64,000 nucleotides of DNA from Dendrolimus kikuchii (GCA_019925095.2 CM034398.1:11733001-11797000); one strand, 5' to 3'. Positions 27,098 through 38,589 are shown, counted from the stretch's first letter. Notes: generated from the letters alone by a model not told the origin. Program-made: numbers and translations.

Positions 27098-27117
27098 TTC
27101 GTCACCTACTCTATTTC
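23501..27117 (-). CDS. ABCA exons 1-3: start, first membrane helix, extracellular loop 1
   Basis: Exon 1 begins at a splice acceptor (27117) and carries 20 nt of 5' UTR, then ATG at 27097 ([10 protein letters not shown]...). The [13 protein letters not shown] stretch followed by a hydrophobic helix ([14 protein letters not shown]) is the typical ABCA start. A non-coding first exon must lie further right; it was not located. Exons 24325-24000 and 23674-23501 encode the extracellular loop, with N-linked glycosylation sequons (for example NIT, NSS) and the conserved segment [15 protein letters not shown]. Intron 1 (26858-24326) holds two repeats; intron 2 is short. Confidence 0.9.
24790..25210 (+). 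repeat. Repeat family Z, copy 2
   Basis: Begins AATAATAATAAACCCGCAGG and carries the same Ala/Arg/His/Gly/Val reading frame ([20 protein letters not shown]) as the other copies but with a stop near 25020. Preceded by (ATA)n. In ABCA intron 1. Confidence 0.6.
25345..25605 (+). mobile_element. SINE-like element S, copy 1
   Basis: Contains the family phrases GCCATAACAAACTTGAGTTG, CAGGTTCCAGCTTACC, ACAAATGTCCATAGGCGACG and TTTCCATCAAGTGGGCCGTC, ending in AATAAAAAAAA. Other copies: 30955-31225, 36040-36290, 40486-40735, 42896-43029, 53485-53772, 55430-55635. Short, non-coding, A-tailed; a dispersed retroposon is the simplest reading. In ABCA intron 1. Confidence 0.75.
26160..26830. other. Unassigned sequence in ABCA intron 1
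   Basis: Two GC-richer stretches (26215-26330, 26380-26790) unlike flanking AT-rich DNA. An 82-codon minus-strand frame (26773-26525) has no recognisable domain. Probably old repeat; nothing firm. Confidence 0.25.
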
Positions 27118-27124
27118 CTGTAAA

Positions 27125-27420
27125 GTAATAGGGATGTGGACACATGTTACAATAAATTCTAAAATTTTACATATAAAAGAACAAACTTTTAAAATATCAG
27201 GATAGAAATCATTATAATTACTTTCAAACTATAATTAATGTATTACTTGACTCCTTTTACTTGTGCCTACTTATGACGTCATAAGTAGGCGCGTTCGTAC
27301 AAAATCTATGAGACTGCGACGTTTTCTAAATTTATAAAAACTATTTCAGTTGATTTGTTTGTCCGCTTCTCTATTAACGACTATTATAAAGTTATCAGTT
27401 ATCAGTAGTTGTACATATAC
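27125..27420. repeat. Repeat segment upstream of ABCA exon 1
   Basis: Shares phrases with 57285-57600: GATGTGGACACATGTTACAATAA vs GATGTGGATGCATGTTACAGTAA, then further on ACAAAATCTATGAGACTG vs ACAAAATCTCTGAGATTG and TCAGTTGATTTG in both. The same order and spacing argue for a common repeat. It borders the splice acceptor of the first coding exon of ABCA, so part of that gene's 5' intron or promoter is repeat-derived. Confidence 0.55.
27265..27290. promoter_or_regulatory. Perfect 26-bp palindrome with CRE octamer
   Basis: GCCTACTTATGAC followed at once by its exact reverse complement, centred on TGACGTCA, the full CRE/ATF site. Located 148 bp upstream of ABCA coding exon 1. Whether it is used is unknown; palindromes also arise from inserted repeats. 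Confidence 0.4.
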
Positions 27421-27479
27421 GTGTTGCTATATTTCGCCATACCCTCCAGCTGTCTAAGTATAGCACAGCGATGTACCCC

Positions 27480-30400
27480 AAAAACTATTAGGTAATATGG
27501 AACTTGGAAGGAAGATGTTAGCTATTAGTTATTCTGTAAACTTACACTCGCAAATTAAATGCAGAATATAACTTGGTAATGTTAGTCAGATTTTCCTAAC
27601 AATCCATCAATAACTACACATTATTATTACAGTAGTCTTCTTTCGTTTGTATTATTTTTAAGCAAAGCCTACGATTATCACATTTAAAATATTCTTGTAC
27701 GAACTAATATCCTAACTCCAACAAGTCTAATATACTCTCTCAAATCAAGAGATGATGAATATCTTCATCGATGTCGGTTTTATTTTCAATTATGGATTTA
27801 TGACGAATCTTTCGAATATTAATGTATTTATGCTATAATTTAGTTACCATTTAGAACACTGAAAAATGGGCTACTCTTTAATTTATAATTTCAAAGACAT
27901 TTTTATTATAATAATTTTACAAAGAAATGTCTTGATTTTCGGCAATGACATAAAAATACAAATTCTGTCACCAATAATATTAATCATATTAATGTACTCT
28001 GTGAAATTCTGTTATATTTTTTATCATAAAAACTTCTTAATGATACAAGATGTGAAACTTGGACTATGCCGAAAAGCTACATTTACTTACGACGACACGC
28101 GATTAGGGTCTCAGAGTATATTGTATGATAGGTATTGAGTGATAGGGTATAGTCATGAAAGAAGAACAGTATTCTTTTTCGCTGGTATAATCATGGATTG
28201 GACATGATCTGTGGATATAACAATTACGATTGTTGCATTAGGTTAACGCATCTTTAGGTTTAAAATTGGTAATGTTTTGTGTTTTAACACCGTTTTATTA
28301 GGTACAAGAAGCTTATAGTAAAGTACAGTAATTAATTTTGTGTTATTATTCCTTTTATTACGCAACTACTTGTTACTAAGCGATGCGGACCGTAAAATGA
28401 CTGAAAGACTAAGAGAAAATTCTCTTACTCAGAGTACTGATAAAAGGTTATCTTATACGTAAGGAAATACCCTCGTTAGTGCAAATGCACTTACTACATT
28501 AATTGTTTATTTATAAAATGGAAGAAAGTGAAGTACCGATTACAAGCACTTAAAGTATGAACTAATTTCAGATTACGTTTAAGTTCGTTCGGTGCAATTC
28601 AACAATAGTGCATTATTTTTATTCATAACACCTTTGTTGGAGGTAAATAATTTGCTTTTGCGAGTAGGTACGCTATAGACATAAATGTCCCGATAAGTCA
28701 TCTCCCGTGCCACGCGACTTAAATTGCTGAAGCTATAATCAATATTCTCCGTACTTTAATCTAATATTCATCAACTGTCTTATACGTAAATATATGTTTT
28801 TTTTTTAAATCCTGTTATAACCAAGGCCGTGCGGTACTACGGACTTACACTTAAACCTAATTAGGTTTACGTGTAATTAATTACATGTACTTATTACTTA
28901 AGAGAAGATCCTGAGAAATTAATAGTACATGCTTTCTAAAATAAAATTTTATCATTTATAATTTCCACTCACAGAGATGGAAGATAGTTACTATAGTAGA
29001 GTACATACACTTTCTTACGCCTGATGAAGTGAGTTAATTTACAAAACTATAATATGAAAGAAAGAAAGTTTGCCAAAAGCGACACAAACTAGATATAACT
29101 TAAACCAGTGAAAAAAAAAAATTTTGGAGTTGAATGCCGCAACTCGACAAAGGAGGTTGGCACTCAGTATACTGCTATGTCGAAATGTACTTACTCTGCA
29201 TAATATCATCGTTTGGACTTAATTGAAAACTTATTAGGTACCGGTTTGAACAGAGTTCATTACCTAATAAGTGGTTAATTAAGGGCCGGTTTCTATGTCT
29301 TACAATCACCCTCCCTTGTCATTGATAAATATTTTACATTACTTGTATGCAGGCCTTTTTTGTCACTTCTTTTTTGAGGGCACTCTAATTCTCGAAAATT
29401 GTAAGTCCATAATTTTTTATTGTTGTTTCATTTTTTTGTTTTTATGGCAATTTTTCGATATTTTAAAATTTTCCTTTAAGGGCACTGCATGCCCCCATGT
29501 GTCCCCACAGAAAAAGCCTTGCTTATATGGAGCTTTGTCAAATTTGAAGTAGTAAGAAGTAAGCAAATGAACGTCTTGATTTTCTTCGTATAACTGCAAC
29601 CAAATGTTTATTGGAAATAGTAAGTACTTCTAATTTTCATAATGTCATGTTAACCTCTATATAGATAATTAAAACAAAGCTTGGAATTGTATAATGTAAA
29701 AAGATTATAACAATAATAGAGGACTTTTTTATGTACCTAATAATAATAAAAGTTTTACTGCATTTAAAAGTAGTCCGGAAATTATCAGTTGAGGCGCAGG
29801 GCGCTATTATTTTATTAGACACAGACATATTTAGTTATTGTACAAAATATGACAGCTATCGATCCAAATCGATTAATCACAATTCATATCTAATTTTATT
29901 AGCGGCAGATGTTTACGCAATGAAAACAAGGCTTTCAGTAAAACAAAATTAATAAAAACTATCAACGACATGTCGGACCATACTTAGTAGGTATATTGTT
30001 TCGTAATCATCATAAGATATATACTCTCCGGTTTAAATTACAAAACTATACTTGTTAAAAAGCGAACAAATCGGCGAAGTGCTCGTCGACTGACGTGTGT
30101 GAATTTTGTTTTGTTTTTGTTTTTTGCATGTAGGCACTCATGCATAACAAAAAGTTCCGTAGAAGTAGCTAAAATTCAAATTTATTTGTCATTAGACTAA
30201 AGATCCCTAAAATACATGTGGCAATCGAAAACATAATAGTTATTTATATTACTAGTGCAATAAGTTGGCTTTTATAAACGAATAGACCAAGCCTGAGACT
30301 AAGTCGAGGGCTTACCATATTCACGAGATTGTAAAAACTAACAACCGCACGTGTGTTTTTCAACGCATTTGCGAGTAAACAGTCCATACATTAAGTAATG

Positions 30401-30600
30401 AAATAAACATAAATATCAGTCGGAAAGTCGCAACAATCTTTCGTCCCAATGCACTTTTTTATGGCCGTTTTTGTGCAATTTATGCGTTATCTAGACGTTT
30501 ATATTACCGCTTTATTCACTGAAAATTTACTGAAAGTTGCATACGTTAAGTACCCTATAAATATCTGCTACTGTTAATATATATTTTAACTGAGAATACG
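27480..30600. other. Gene-free AT-rich intergenic DNA
   Basis: No ORF with a recognisable domain, no RNA gene, no transposon ends identified. The 60-90-codon frames present have no family resemblance and AT-driven composition. The promoter and non-coding first exon of ABCA may lie here. Confidence 0.5.
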
Positions 30601-30619
30601 TAATTTTTGTCTATATAAT

Positions 30620-30790
30620 AAATACATACATACATACATACATAACTTCACGCCAGTTCCCTTGCGGGGTAGGCACGAACAACAGAGCGCCATTTAGGCT
30701 TATTCTTACACACCTCACTTGCTTCTTTGACATTCATAACTCTTGTCATGCACGCTCGTCTGTTCTTAAGGCTGCTATATAATAAATACT
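30620..30790 (+). repeat. (TACA)n-linked repeat copy
   Basis: TACATACATACATACATAAC followed by TTCACGCCAGTTCCCTTGCG and GGGTAGGCACGAACAACAGAG; reverse complement of 10330-10495. Confidence 0.65.
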
Positions 30791-30954
30791 GCTTCGAATA
30801 CCAAGCTTGGTTAGTTACATACGGAATAATTATTTGTAAAATATCGAATTGGCAACCTTGCCGCATAAATGTATAATATGTTTATATGATCTAAGCCTTG
30901 CCGTTTATATATGCCTCGAGTTGCGTTTTCGTGAAGGTTTTTATAATTGCTGGA

Positions 30955-31225
30955 GTACAGCAGACAGGCTGACGGCCCAACCGTGATGGAAAATGGTTAC
31001 CGTCGCCTATGAACATTTGCAACATAAAAGGTGCTACCAATGTACTGCCAGACTGGCAGATGGGACTGGAGCCTGGCCTCTAATGCCGGAACACAACTCA
31101 ACGTTATTATGGCGGCATGCTCTGGACCAGGGTCCAGACGGGCGTTTGCCCCACCACCTGGCTATGGGTTGTTTTGTCGCCACTTACGACAGGCCACCTG
31201 GCCGCAGGAATTAGTATCCTTTTTC
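30955..31225 (-). mobile_element. SINE-like element S, copy 2
   Basis: Carries GCAGACAGGCTGACGGCCC, ATGGTTACCGTCGCCTATG and ACACAACTCAACGTTATTA-type phrases in the reverse orientation relative to copy 1, ending GTCGCCACTTACGACAGGCC (the family's 5' head). Confidence 0.7.
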
Positions 31226-31769
31226 GGTTCCTGCACAAAATAACGCTAGTGTCGATCTTGCTTCTGATAACATTAATTTTAAACTAGCACTTGCCTTGAC
31301 TTTGTCCACGTTGGACACTGTAAGAAAGATTACACTTAATTTAGGTACTAATATTTAAAATCAAAGGGCAATGGATTTTTTAGTATGAAAATATATGAAT
31401 CCAGAATATTCCTGTAAAAACTCAGAATAAGCAAATTTACTAAAGCCATACTACATAACTATAACTGTTCTAATAAATATGAAAACTATCACATCTAGCA
31501 AATCATAAAATTACACGATTTCAATGGAAATCTCGGGAAATATAAGAAGTCTCGGATTAGTCAGATCTGAAAATTGTTATATAGCTAAACCTTAATAAGA
31601 ATAACATGCTTAATTTTAATAAAAATGAATGTATTTATTTCAAAATGACATATGTCTACCCCCGCTTCCAAAGCAATTTTAGTTACTGTTAAAGGAGATG
31701 CTATTTATGCTATTTTTAGCCGTGTGATCGATTCTCCGGAAAAAATCCGGCATTCCTAGAATATAATAG

Positions 31770-32250
31770 AATTGATGTCTTACGGAGGGCGTTGGCCACC
31801 GCTAACGTGCCGACTTTATTGGAACCGAACGGTATTGCACGTGACGATGGTAGGAGTCCCGACGGAATGACTAATTCCCTGGTAGCTTGGCAAGCCTTTG
31901 GTTTGGGATGCGACTTGCGTAGACACGCTGGCCGCATCACATTTACCAAACACGTCTAGATCGGCCGGTTCGGCGGCGGTAACAGCTGAATCACTCAAAC
32001 GGCGCAAAAGAGTTACTTATATTTGTGCCGCTTGCTGTCGAGACGCTTGGACCGTGGGGTCCTGAGGCCATTAGCCTCTACCAAAATTTATCGAAACGAC
32101 TCATTGACTCTGCAGGTGATCAGAGAGCTGGTGCTTACCTCGGCCAACGGATCAGTATGGCGATCCAGCGAGGAAACGTAGCCAGCCTTCTGGGCACCTT
32201 ACCCATAGAAGACGGTGACCTAGGCTCAGTATTCTACTTATAGTCTTGAG
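31770..32250 (+). pseudogene. Decayed mobile-element ORF ([19 protein letters not shown])
   Basis: Three frames together give [20 protein letters not shown] (near 31789-31848), [19 protein letters not shown] (31903-31960), SAAVTAESLKRRKR and finally an intact tail 32025-32243, VETLGPWGPEAISLYQNLSK ... GQRISMAIQRGNVASLLGTL ... FYL stop. I recognise this as an ORF seen repeatedly in animal genomes, usually annotated as reverse transcriptase or mobile-element protein; the exact class is from memory. Here it is broken by at least two frameshifts and a stop. Confidence 0.55.
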
Positions 32251-32545
32251 AGACTATGAGTAGAATATAATACAGATAAGTTAAGTTTTCTTGCATTGTA
32301 TTCGATTATATGTAATTTTAATATACTTCTGTTAATTATATAATGTACCACAACATTTTCTAAAAGATAATCGTCGTTGTAATGAAAACGAAGAATTGGA
32401 ATCAGCTAATTTTTATGCACCCTAACTAATTTCTACCATTCGCAGGAAAATTTCACGGGGTTCCCGGGACATAACGTAACGCAGCAATTGAAAAAGAAAG
32501 TAAAGTATTGTTTTAATATAAGTCGTATTTAAATTAGCTATTTTC

Positions 32546-32697
32546 GGGTGCGGTATAGATATACGGCACATTTATTTATTACTTGAGATATAAAATTAAT
32601 TTTGTGTGGTTATAAAAAAAAATAACCACGAACCTATATTAAAAAAGTTTGGTTTTGTTCATAATAAATAAATGTGCCGTATATCTATACCCCACCC
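32546..32697. mobile_element. MITE with about 36-bp terminal inverted repeats
   Basis: Left end GGGTGCGGTATAGATATACG continuing to ...CATTTATTTATTA (32580); right end is its reverse complement (AATAAATAAATGTGCC ... CTATACC, to 32697), with about 80 bp between. A diverged copy is at 37280-37445, and isolated end-like phrases occur at 37565-37585, 37615-37635 and 37845-37860. No ORF. Confidence 0.75.
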
Positions 32698-33654
32698 CTA
32701 TTCTCTATGCGCCCTAATAACTTTAACCCGTTCCCGGCAAAAATCTCATGGTATTCCTGAAAAATTTTTTTATTAAAGATTTTATTTTAGAAAATTTGCT
32801 TTTGGTTAGTGAAAAAAATCGCATCGAAATCAGTATATTTTCCATTCTGGCGACTTTAAACCATTTCCAGGAAAATGACAAACTGACTTTAGTTATTGCC
32901 GTGACTTAAAATTGATTGAGTAGTAGCAAAATATACCATTTTTAGTATATTATTATCAGCAACTGATCTAACGTTCTTGAAGATGAAAATCAATTTGCGT
33001 GCAGGTAAATTAGCTTCGAGACGATTTTGTGTTTGTAGTAGTATTTGTATATTTACAGGACTGCTATACTTTAAATGTAAAGTTCCTTGAAATATAGTTT
33101 TAAAAATTATTTTAATAATTATTAAATTAATAATTATATTTAATATTAATATTTCTTTAATATCATTTAATATTATTAGTTTCATAATGAGTACCTGCCT
33201 ATAAAATATATAAAAAGTATTAGTTTTATTATTTATGTGCTGACAGCACACTACTACAAATAGTACTAAGTCAAAACGTTTCGAACCTAATTTATCTGTC
33301 TGTAGTCTTGTTGTTTAAAAATTAATTAAAATTATTTATATGACGATACCTCAAGTTTAGATTATAATATGTCATTTTAATAACTGTTCTTTTGTATGTT
33401 CGAATGTTAAAATTTATCGTAACATATCCCCGCATTATATTAGGGAATGGTAATCGCAATCTAACGCTCCCAGAAATCGCTGTAATTATGCCTTTGGAAA
33501 ATGATATTTTATTCTTTAGCAGTACCTAATTACAATAGTGTTAATCCAAATTACAAACCTATGGTTCGTATTCTGGAAAATAAGTTTGCAAAAAAACGAT
33601 GCTTGATTTTTGTCTACCTTTCTGTATGTGTATTATTTTCAACCCATAATTGAA

Positions 33655-34290
33655 ATGATAATAATAATAATAATTTTCACCCGCAGGGGGGCTTTGTGGC
33701 GAAGCCTTAGGTGAGTAGGGACTCCTCGTACCTGACTCCGGGGGCCAGGCCCCCGCCTCCGTGCTTGCCTTAGCTTGCCGGCACGGAGTGGAGATCGCTA
33801 GAGCTAAGACTCAAGCTCCAGGGGTGGAAGTGATAAATGGCTTCACGTCAGAAGTAGCTTCGGTGAACCTGCAGCCCACTCTACACCCTTTAGCCACTCA
33901 CACCCACGTTGCCCCTGTCTTTATGGCATTTTTTGGGGCCCATGCAGGGAGTGGCGAGTCACCGTCTGCCCATTTTTCCATGTTCCCTGAACATTGCAAT
34001 GGGCAGACGCCATAGTCCCCATATTCCTAGACCCCTAGTACCACTAGCAGTTCACCCCAATAGCCCGGTACTTTTTGTCCTCATTTCCCACAATAGTTCT
34101 ACACTGGCCGGGGCTTGTCTTTGGGTGCATTGTTATATGGATAATCGCCGGTCAGTGTCACGCCACATTTACATTAAATTTGTCAAAGGGCCTCTATGTG
34201 TTGACCTTTCCATGACCCCAAGCAAGCCCTCCAAATGTCCGGGCCATTTTTATGGCCCGTGGTCTTGAAAGACATACAAATATATATAAT
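33655..34290 (+). repeat. Repeat family Z, copy 3 (longest)
   Basis: Preceded by (ATA)n at 33659-33672, begins CACCCGCAGGGGGGCTTTG, contains an 84-codon frame (33761-34015, MLALACRHGVEIARAK) aligned with copy 1, and ends CCCGTGGTCTTGAAAGACAT. Function and class unknown. Confidence 0.6.
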
Positions 34291-34292
34291 AA

Positions 34293-34491
34293 CTAGCTGT
34301 CCCGGCAGACGTTGTTCTGCCCTGAATAAAATTTAGAACCCGATTGCAGCGCTACCTACCGGGTCCAATTGTGAAACTAAACCATCCTCGAATCCACTTG
34401 AACACACACAAAAAAATTAATTCAAATCGGCCCAGCTGTTTAGGAGGAGTTCACTGTCTACACACGTACAGAAAAATTATATATATAAAGA
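34293..34491 (-). mobile_element. Short Helitron-like element, copy 3
   Basis: Reverse orientation: CTAGCTGTCCCGGCAGACGT on the left is the complement of the family's 3' end, and the right end ATATATATAAAGA gives the 5' TC. Flanked by A (34292) and T (34492). A sister copy is at 63787-63995. Contains ACCGGGTCCAA and AATCGG(C/T) phrases. Confidence 0.75.
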
Positions 34492-34915
34492 TTATGTATT
34501 TGTTTCCTTTGTTTACTGAAATTTAATCATTATCTCATTACAAAATAAATGCAGTAGCCACTAACTGTTTTCCTATTACCATATTAATTAAATAAAATAA
34601 TAACATGTACTTATTGTTCATACGCACCAGGCATTTTTTATGTAATTCACTTAGACATAATTTTCCAGCTGCAAGAATATGCCCTGCACATTCACAAGTC
34701 ACAAACGAACTGAAAATAGACGTTTCAGAAATATTATCAATGCTAGATAACCAAAGATAAAGCTGGCTGACTATATTTGCGGTATCGATTTTCATGATAT
34801 GCATAATTAATTGATATTGCTGAATCGCGAAACAAACTTTAATTAATTAACCTTCCCTTTAATATTCTCCATCCTTGGACAGGAATTCTTTCTTCACAAT
34901 AAGTTCTGTATATTA

Positions 34916-34918
34916 AAT

Positions 34919-34962
<44 letters not shown>
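34916..34962. repeat. (TA)n microsatellite
   Basis: Interrupted TA/ATAC dinucleotide tract. No gene nearby. Confidence 0.85.
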
Positions 34963-34964
<2 letters not shown>

Positions 34965-35059
34965 CATTAAAATTTGGCCGGTATATTGTATACTTAGTTA
35001 AATTTTAGTATATACATCACTAGTTTATCCTGCGGCGGCGCCGCGGGTCAACCTCTAGT

Positions 35060-35320
35060 ACGTACCTCTTGTTTAAAGAGCAGGCGTTAATACCTACAGG
35101 TTACAATGTATTAAGTTTTTATGTTAGTGCTATTTGCCCCTGGAAAATTCACTTCATTTTATATCGCATACTATCCTATCCCCCGTCTATCTATAAACTA
35201 TATAAAAGACAAAAAACGATAATATCACAAAACCTATCCTACTTTCCGGGATAACCTTTACATAAATCTATCCCTTTAAAATTATCCTATATCCATCTTA
35301 GATATTTAACTCAATACTGT
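35060..35320. repeat. Interspersed repeat fragment
   Basis: GATAACCTTTACATAAATCT (35251-35270) with flanking CTATCC motifs recurs at 46890-46909, where AATTGGTCCAGTAGTTTTTC follows. Typical of 3' tails of lepidopteran retroelements; family not assigned. Confidence 0.45.
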
Positions 35321-35476
35321 AATTTGAAATCTTGTAAAATGTAAATATTAACATCAATACTAACATATCCCTAAATATAAAAGTCTGAACATCATTAATT
35401 ATTTGCTTGTTAACTAATAAAACGAATTGTTAATTATATGAAATGCATTGAAACAATTTAACTTCCATTAATCTAT

Positions 35477-35482
35477 TTTATT
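35477..35482 (-). terminator. Polyadenylation signal AATAAA for mRpS7
   Basis: TTTATT on the plus strand gives AATAAA on the minus strand, 45 bp past the mRpS7 stop codon. Position is right for a short 3' UTR; use not proven. Confidence 0.5.
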
Positions 35483-35526
35483 ATAATCAATATTTTATAA
35501 ACTACAAAAGTAATAATGTATTAGTT

Positions 35527-38351
35527 TTACTGCCATCTATAATGTGCATATGCTCTGTTAGCCTCACATAGGCGATGCAGGTCTTGTTTCTTCTTTACCA
35601 CTTTCCCAGTGTTGTTTGCGGCCTCCAACAACTCCCAGGCAAACTGTTCAGGAAAATGCACAGTTCGCTCCTTTTCATTTGTAGCTTCTATCAACCATTT
35701 TATAGCCAAAAATAAAGATCTCTTTTCAGTAATTGGTCCTGGCACCTGTTGAATATTTCCTTTTTGAAAACAAACATCCACATATATCTGTTACCTTGCT
35801 TACAAACCAATTTTCATAAAATTTTGGTATTGATCATAACAAAGCTAAGACAAGCATAGGCAACATAGATAAAACAGAATATACATTTTAGGTTGGAAAA
35901 AGAAGAGCTAACATGGAATAAATTAAATTTTATCTATTCAGAAAAAAAAATATAATTAAATCCTAAGGGGCAAAAGGTGTGTGCCAGGTTTGTAGCAAAC
36001 CCCTGTCAGAAAAGGTGTGATATTATGCATTATTTTTATTGCATGAGATCAGCAGACAAGCACACAGCCCACCAAATGGAAAATGGTTACTGTCGCCTAT
36101 AGACATTTGTAACACTAAAAATGCTAACAATGTGCTAGCACTCCCTGAAGTAAGACTGGAATCTGGTCACTAATGCCAATTCAAGGTTTTTGTTATGATG
36201 GTATATTCTAGACTAGAATATACCACCATAACAACCTTGAATTGCTGGTCTAGAACCATCTAGACAGGCAAATACCCTACCACTTGGAAAATTAGGCATA
36301 AAATATGTAACAACCTGGTAAGTGATACCACCCCTTTTTATTGGTGATAATTGTAAAAGAGGCTTTGCATTCTCAACAGCCATATGTAAAATCACTTTTG
36401 GGTCCAATATAATTTTAGCTTTTTCCTCAGGAGTTGATGCCAAATGAAACCTCTGGATTTGTTTCCTTTTTATATTTTCAAAAGCCTTTTCAACAAGACT
36501 TCTTGCCAACTGTTTTTTTCCCATTTCCATGACATGGTTGATAACTTTGCTGAAACGAATTGCTTTAAGCATTAGGAGATTTTAATAGTATCATTTTTTA
36601 AAATTAATTATACAAAACTAGCATCATTTACCACATATTAAATAAATTAAATCCCTACTAGCCACCATAAGTGAAGTAGGTGGAGAAGAAACAGAATATG
36701 TGTATGTGGAACATTGGATATCAATTATCTTTAATTGATATCAAATGCATGACTAAAGAGAGAGAATAAAGGGTAGCAAATACTTAGAAACAATATTGGT
36801 CTATGGGAAAAGTCATGAAAAATGCAGGCCTAAATGTAACAGAAGTTTCTTAAATAAATATGGATGTCAGACTTGGTCGCTTACAGAAGAAGAACTTAGT
36901 AAACTTAAAGCATAGAAAGAAGTGTAGGTAATAGGAGTGAAATTGAAAGATAAAATTAACTTAGACACAATCAATAAATTTATTGAGTACAAAAAATGCA
37001 CCGAAGATAAAAAAAATAAAACTGGGCCAGATATATAATGAAAGATAATAAATACAAATGGCCACATAAGATAATGGAGTGGTACCCAAGAGATGGCAAC
37101 TGGTGTAGAGACTGAAAATACAAGAGATGGAGGAAGATTTGAAACACACATCAGGGACTTTGTGGTCTAGAACCTATAAAGACAGGGAAAATGGGCATCA
37201 AATAGCTTGAGAGAGGCTTTTAAGGAGGACAAGCTCGAAAGGAGGCAAAATTGGATACCATTAGTGTATTAAATAAATTGAGTGCAGTAAAGTTATGGGT
37301 CACATTTATTTATTATTTGAGATATAAAGTGAATTTTGGGTGGTTATAAAAAAAAATAACTACAAAGGCCATACTTCTAACCTATATTCAAAACATTCGA
37401 ATGCGTTCATTATAAATAAATGCACCCTATAACTATACCCCACCCAAAACATTAACATCTCAAGAAGTATATGTTTTCGTGACATAGGGATTGCAGAAAG
37501 GGTAAGTATTTCTCCCTACCCTCCCCCTCCACCCTTCCAAAGACTTGAAATCAATTTGCTGTATTTCTATACCACACCCTATACACTTACTAGGAAAGTA
37601 TTTGAAAAATAGGGTTGGCTATAGATATATAAGCCTAGATGAATTTAACAGTGAATGTGTTTAGGAATGTATTTAACACTTATTTATAACAACTAAAACT
37701 GGTTTTGAGTGGAGAAAAAAGGTTTTTAATTAATTAGGGGAATTTACAATTCATGACAATGATGTGGTAAGTTTGACAATAATAAAGTGTGCTTTAACTT
37801 TAAAAATATACTTACGTATTATATAACATTATTAAAACTGTTAACTATATCTATACCACACTCGAAAAATATTTTATTTTTTCTTATTACCTTTTGACTT
37901 GGATATTTGTCTTACATTAAACTGCCTCCAAATTCTACTTACTTTACAAGTGGGTCCTGATATGCTGAAGAAGTCTGGTAAACGGCTGGAGGTTTCACTG
38001 GAATAGAGGCCAATTTTGATAACTCATTACTTTCGATAAGTTTGACTTGATCTTCTTTCCTAAATATTGGGTTCTGGAAATAATCTGGAAAACTGGTTGC
38101 TTTTCCATAATCTCGTATTCGAGTAACAACTGGCCATCTGGAATAAATAAATAAATGTATTGATATGTTAGGTCTTATTTTAAGCATTATCGGCAAAAAA
38201 AACACTACAATAACATTGGGAATGTAGAATTCATCTAGAATAAATAATGTAAGAGTTATTTTTTTAAAGTGGTACATAAATTAAATATGATATACTTGTT
38301 AAATAAATACGTTGAGGTGTATTTATTTATTATTCTTAAATTTTTTGCCAT
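35527..38351 (-). CDS. mRpS7: Mitochondrial ribosomal protein S7 (uS7m)
   Basis: Four exons: 38351-38296, 38137-37943, 36549-36315, 35745-35527; phases match and give 234 aa plus stop, close to the usual size. Exon 1 encodes a basic Ser/Thr/Asn-rich leader (MAKNLRIINKYTSTYLFNK), consistent with a mitochondrial targeting peptide. Conserved S7 segments: KKQLARSLVEKAFENIKRKQ, PLLQLSPIKRGGITYQVPGP, AIKWLIEATNEKERTVHFPE, and the C-terminal EANRAYAHYRWQ. It is an assembly protein of the mitochondrial small subunit head that binds the 3' domain of 12S rRNA. The start ATG (38349-38351) is upstream of a GTATAT donor. A SINE-like copy in intron 3 ends about 25 bp from the exon 3 donor. Confidence 0.95.
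36040..36290 (-). mobile_element. SINE-like element S, copy 3, with inverted duplication
   Basis: Family phrases ATGGAAAATGGTTACTGTCG and CTATAGACATTTGTAACACT are visible. From 36178 to 36241 the sequence folds on itself: CAATTCAAGG...TATATTCTAG is followed with no loop by CTAGAATATA...CCTTGAATTG. In other copies this part (GCCATAACAACCTTGAGTTG) is single. In mRpS7 intron 3. Confidence 0.7.
37280..37445. mobile_element. MITE, second copy of the 32546 family
   Basis: Left end resembles GAGTGCAGTAAAGTTATGGG and CACATTTATTTATTAT; right end reads inwards GGGTGGGGTATAGTTATAGG. The centre shares GGTTATAAAAAAAAATAAC with 32612-32630. In mRpS7 intron 2. The rest of that intron (36550-37279 and 37446-37942) holds nothing recognised except isolated end-like phrases. 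Confidence 0.65.
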
Positions 38352-38589
38352 TATAAATATTTGAACTGTTTTTCACTAGTTCTAAATTTGTAACCTAAAA
38401 TTTCGCCAGGGTGACAATACTGTCACCATACGGTGACATTGACATTTTTACATAATCCATTGGTTCTTTTTATATTTGCTACCAAGAAGCTTACACACAA
38501 GTAAGCTTCTTGTTTGCTACAATAGCAAACGAAAAAGTTTTAAGCTGTGGGAGGACCATGTTTCATATGAGCGGTCCTATATCTTAAAG

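Noticed and set aside
27866..28138. 90-codon plus-strand frame in the intergenic region
   Set aside because: Composition is AT-driven (Ile/Phe/Tyr/Asn); no splice context or homology recognised.
30648..30866. 72-codon minus-strand frame near 30.7 kb
   Set aside because: Lies in the (TACA)n-linked repeat that recurs at 10.3 and 60.9 kb.
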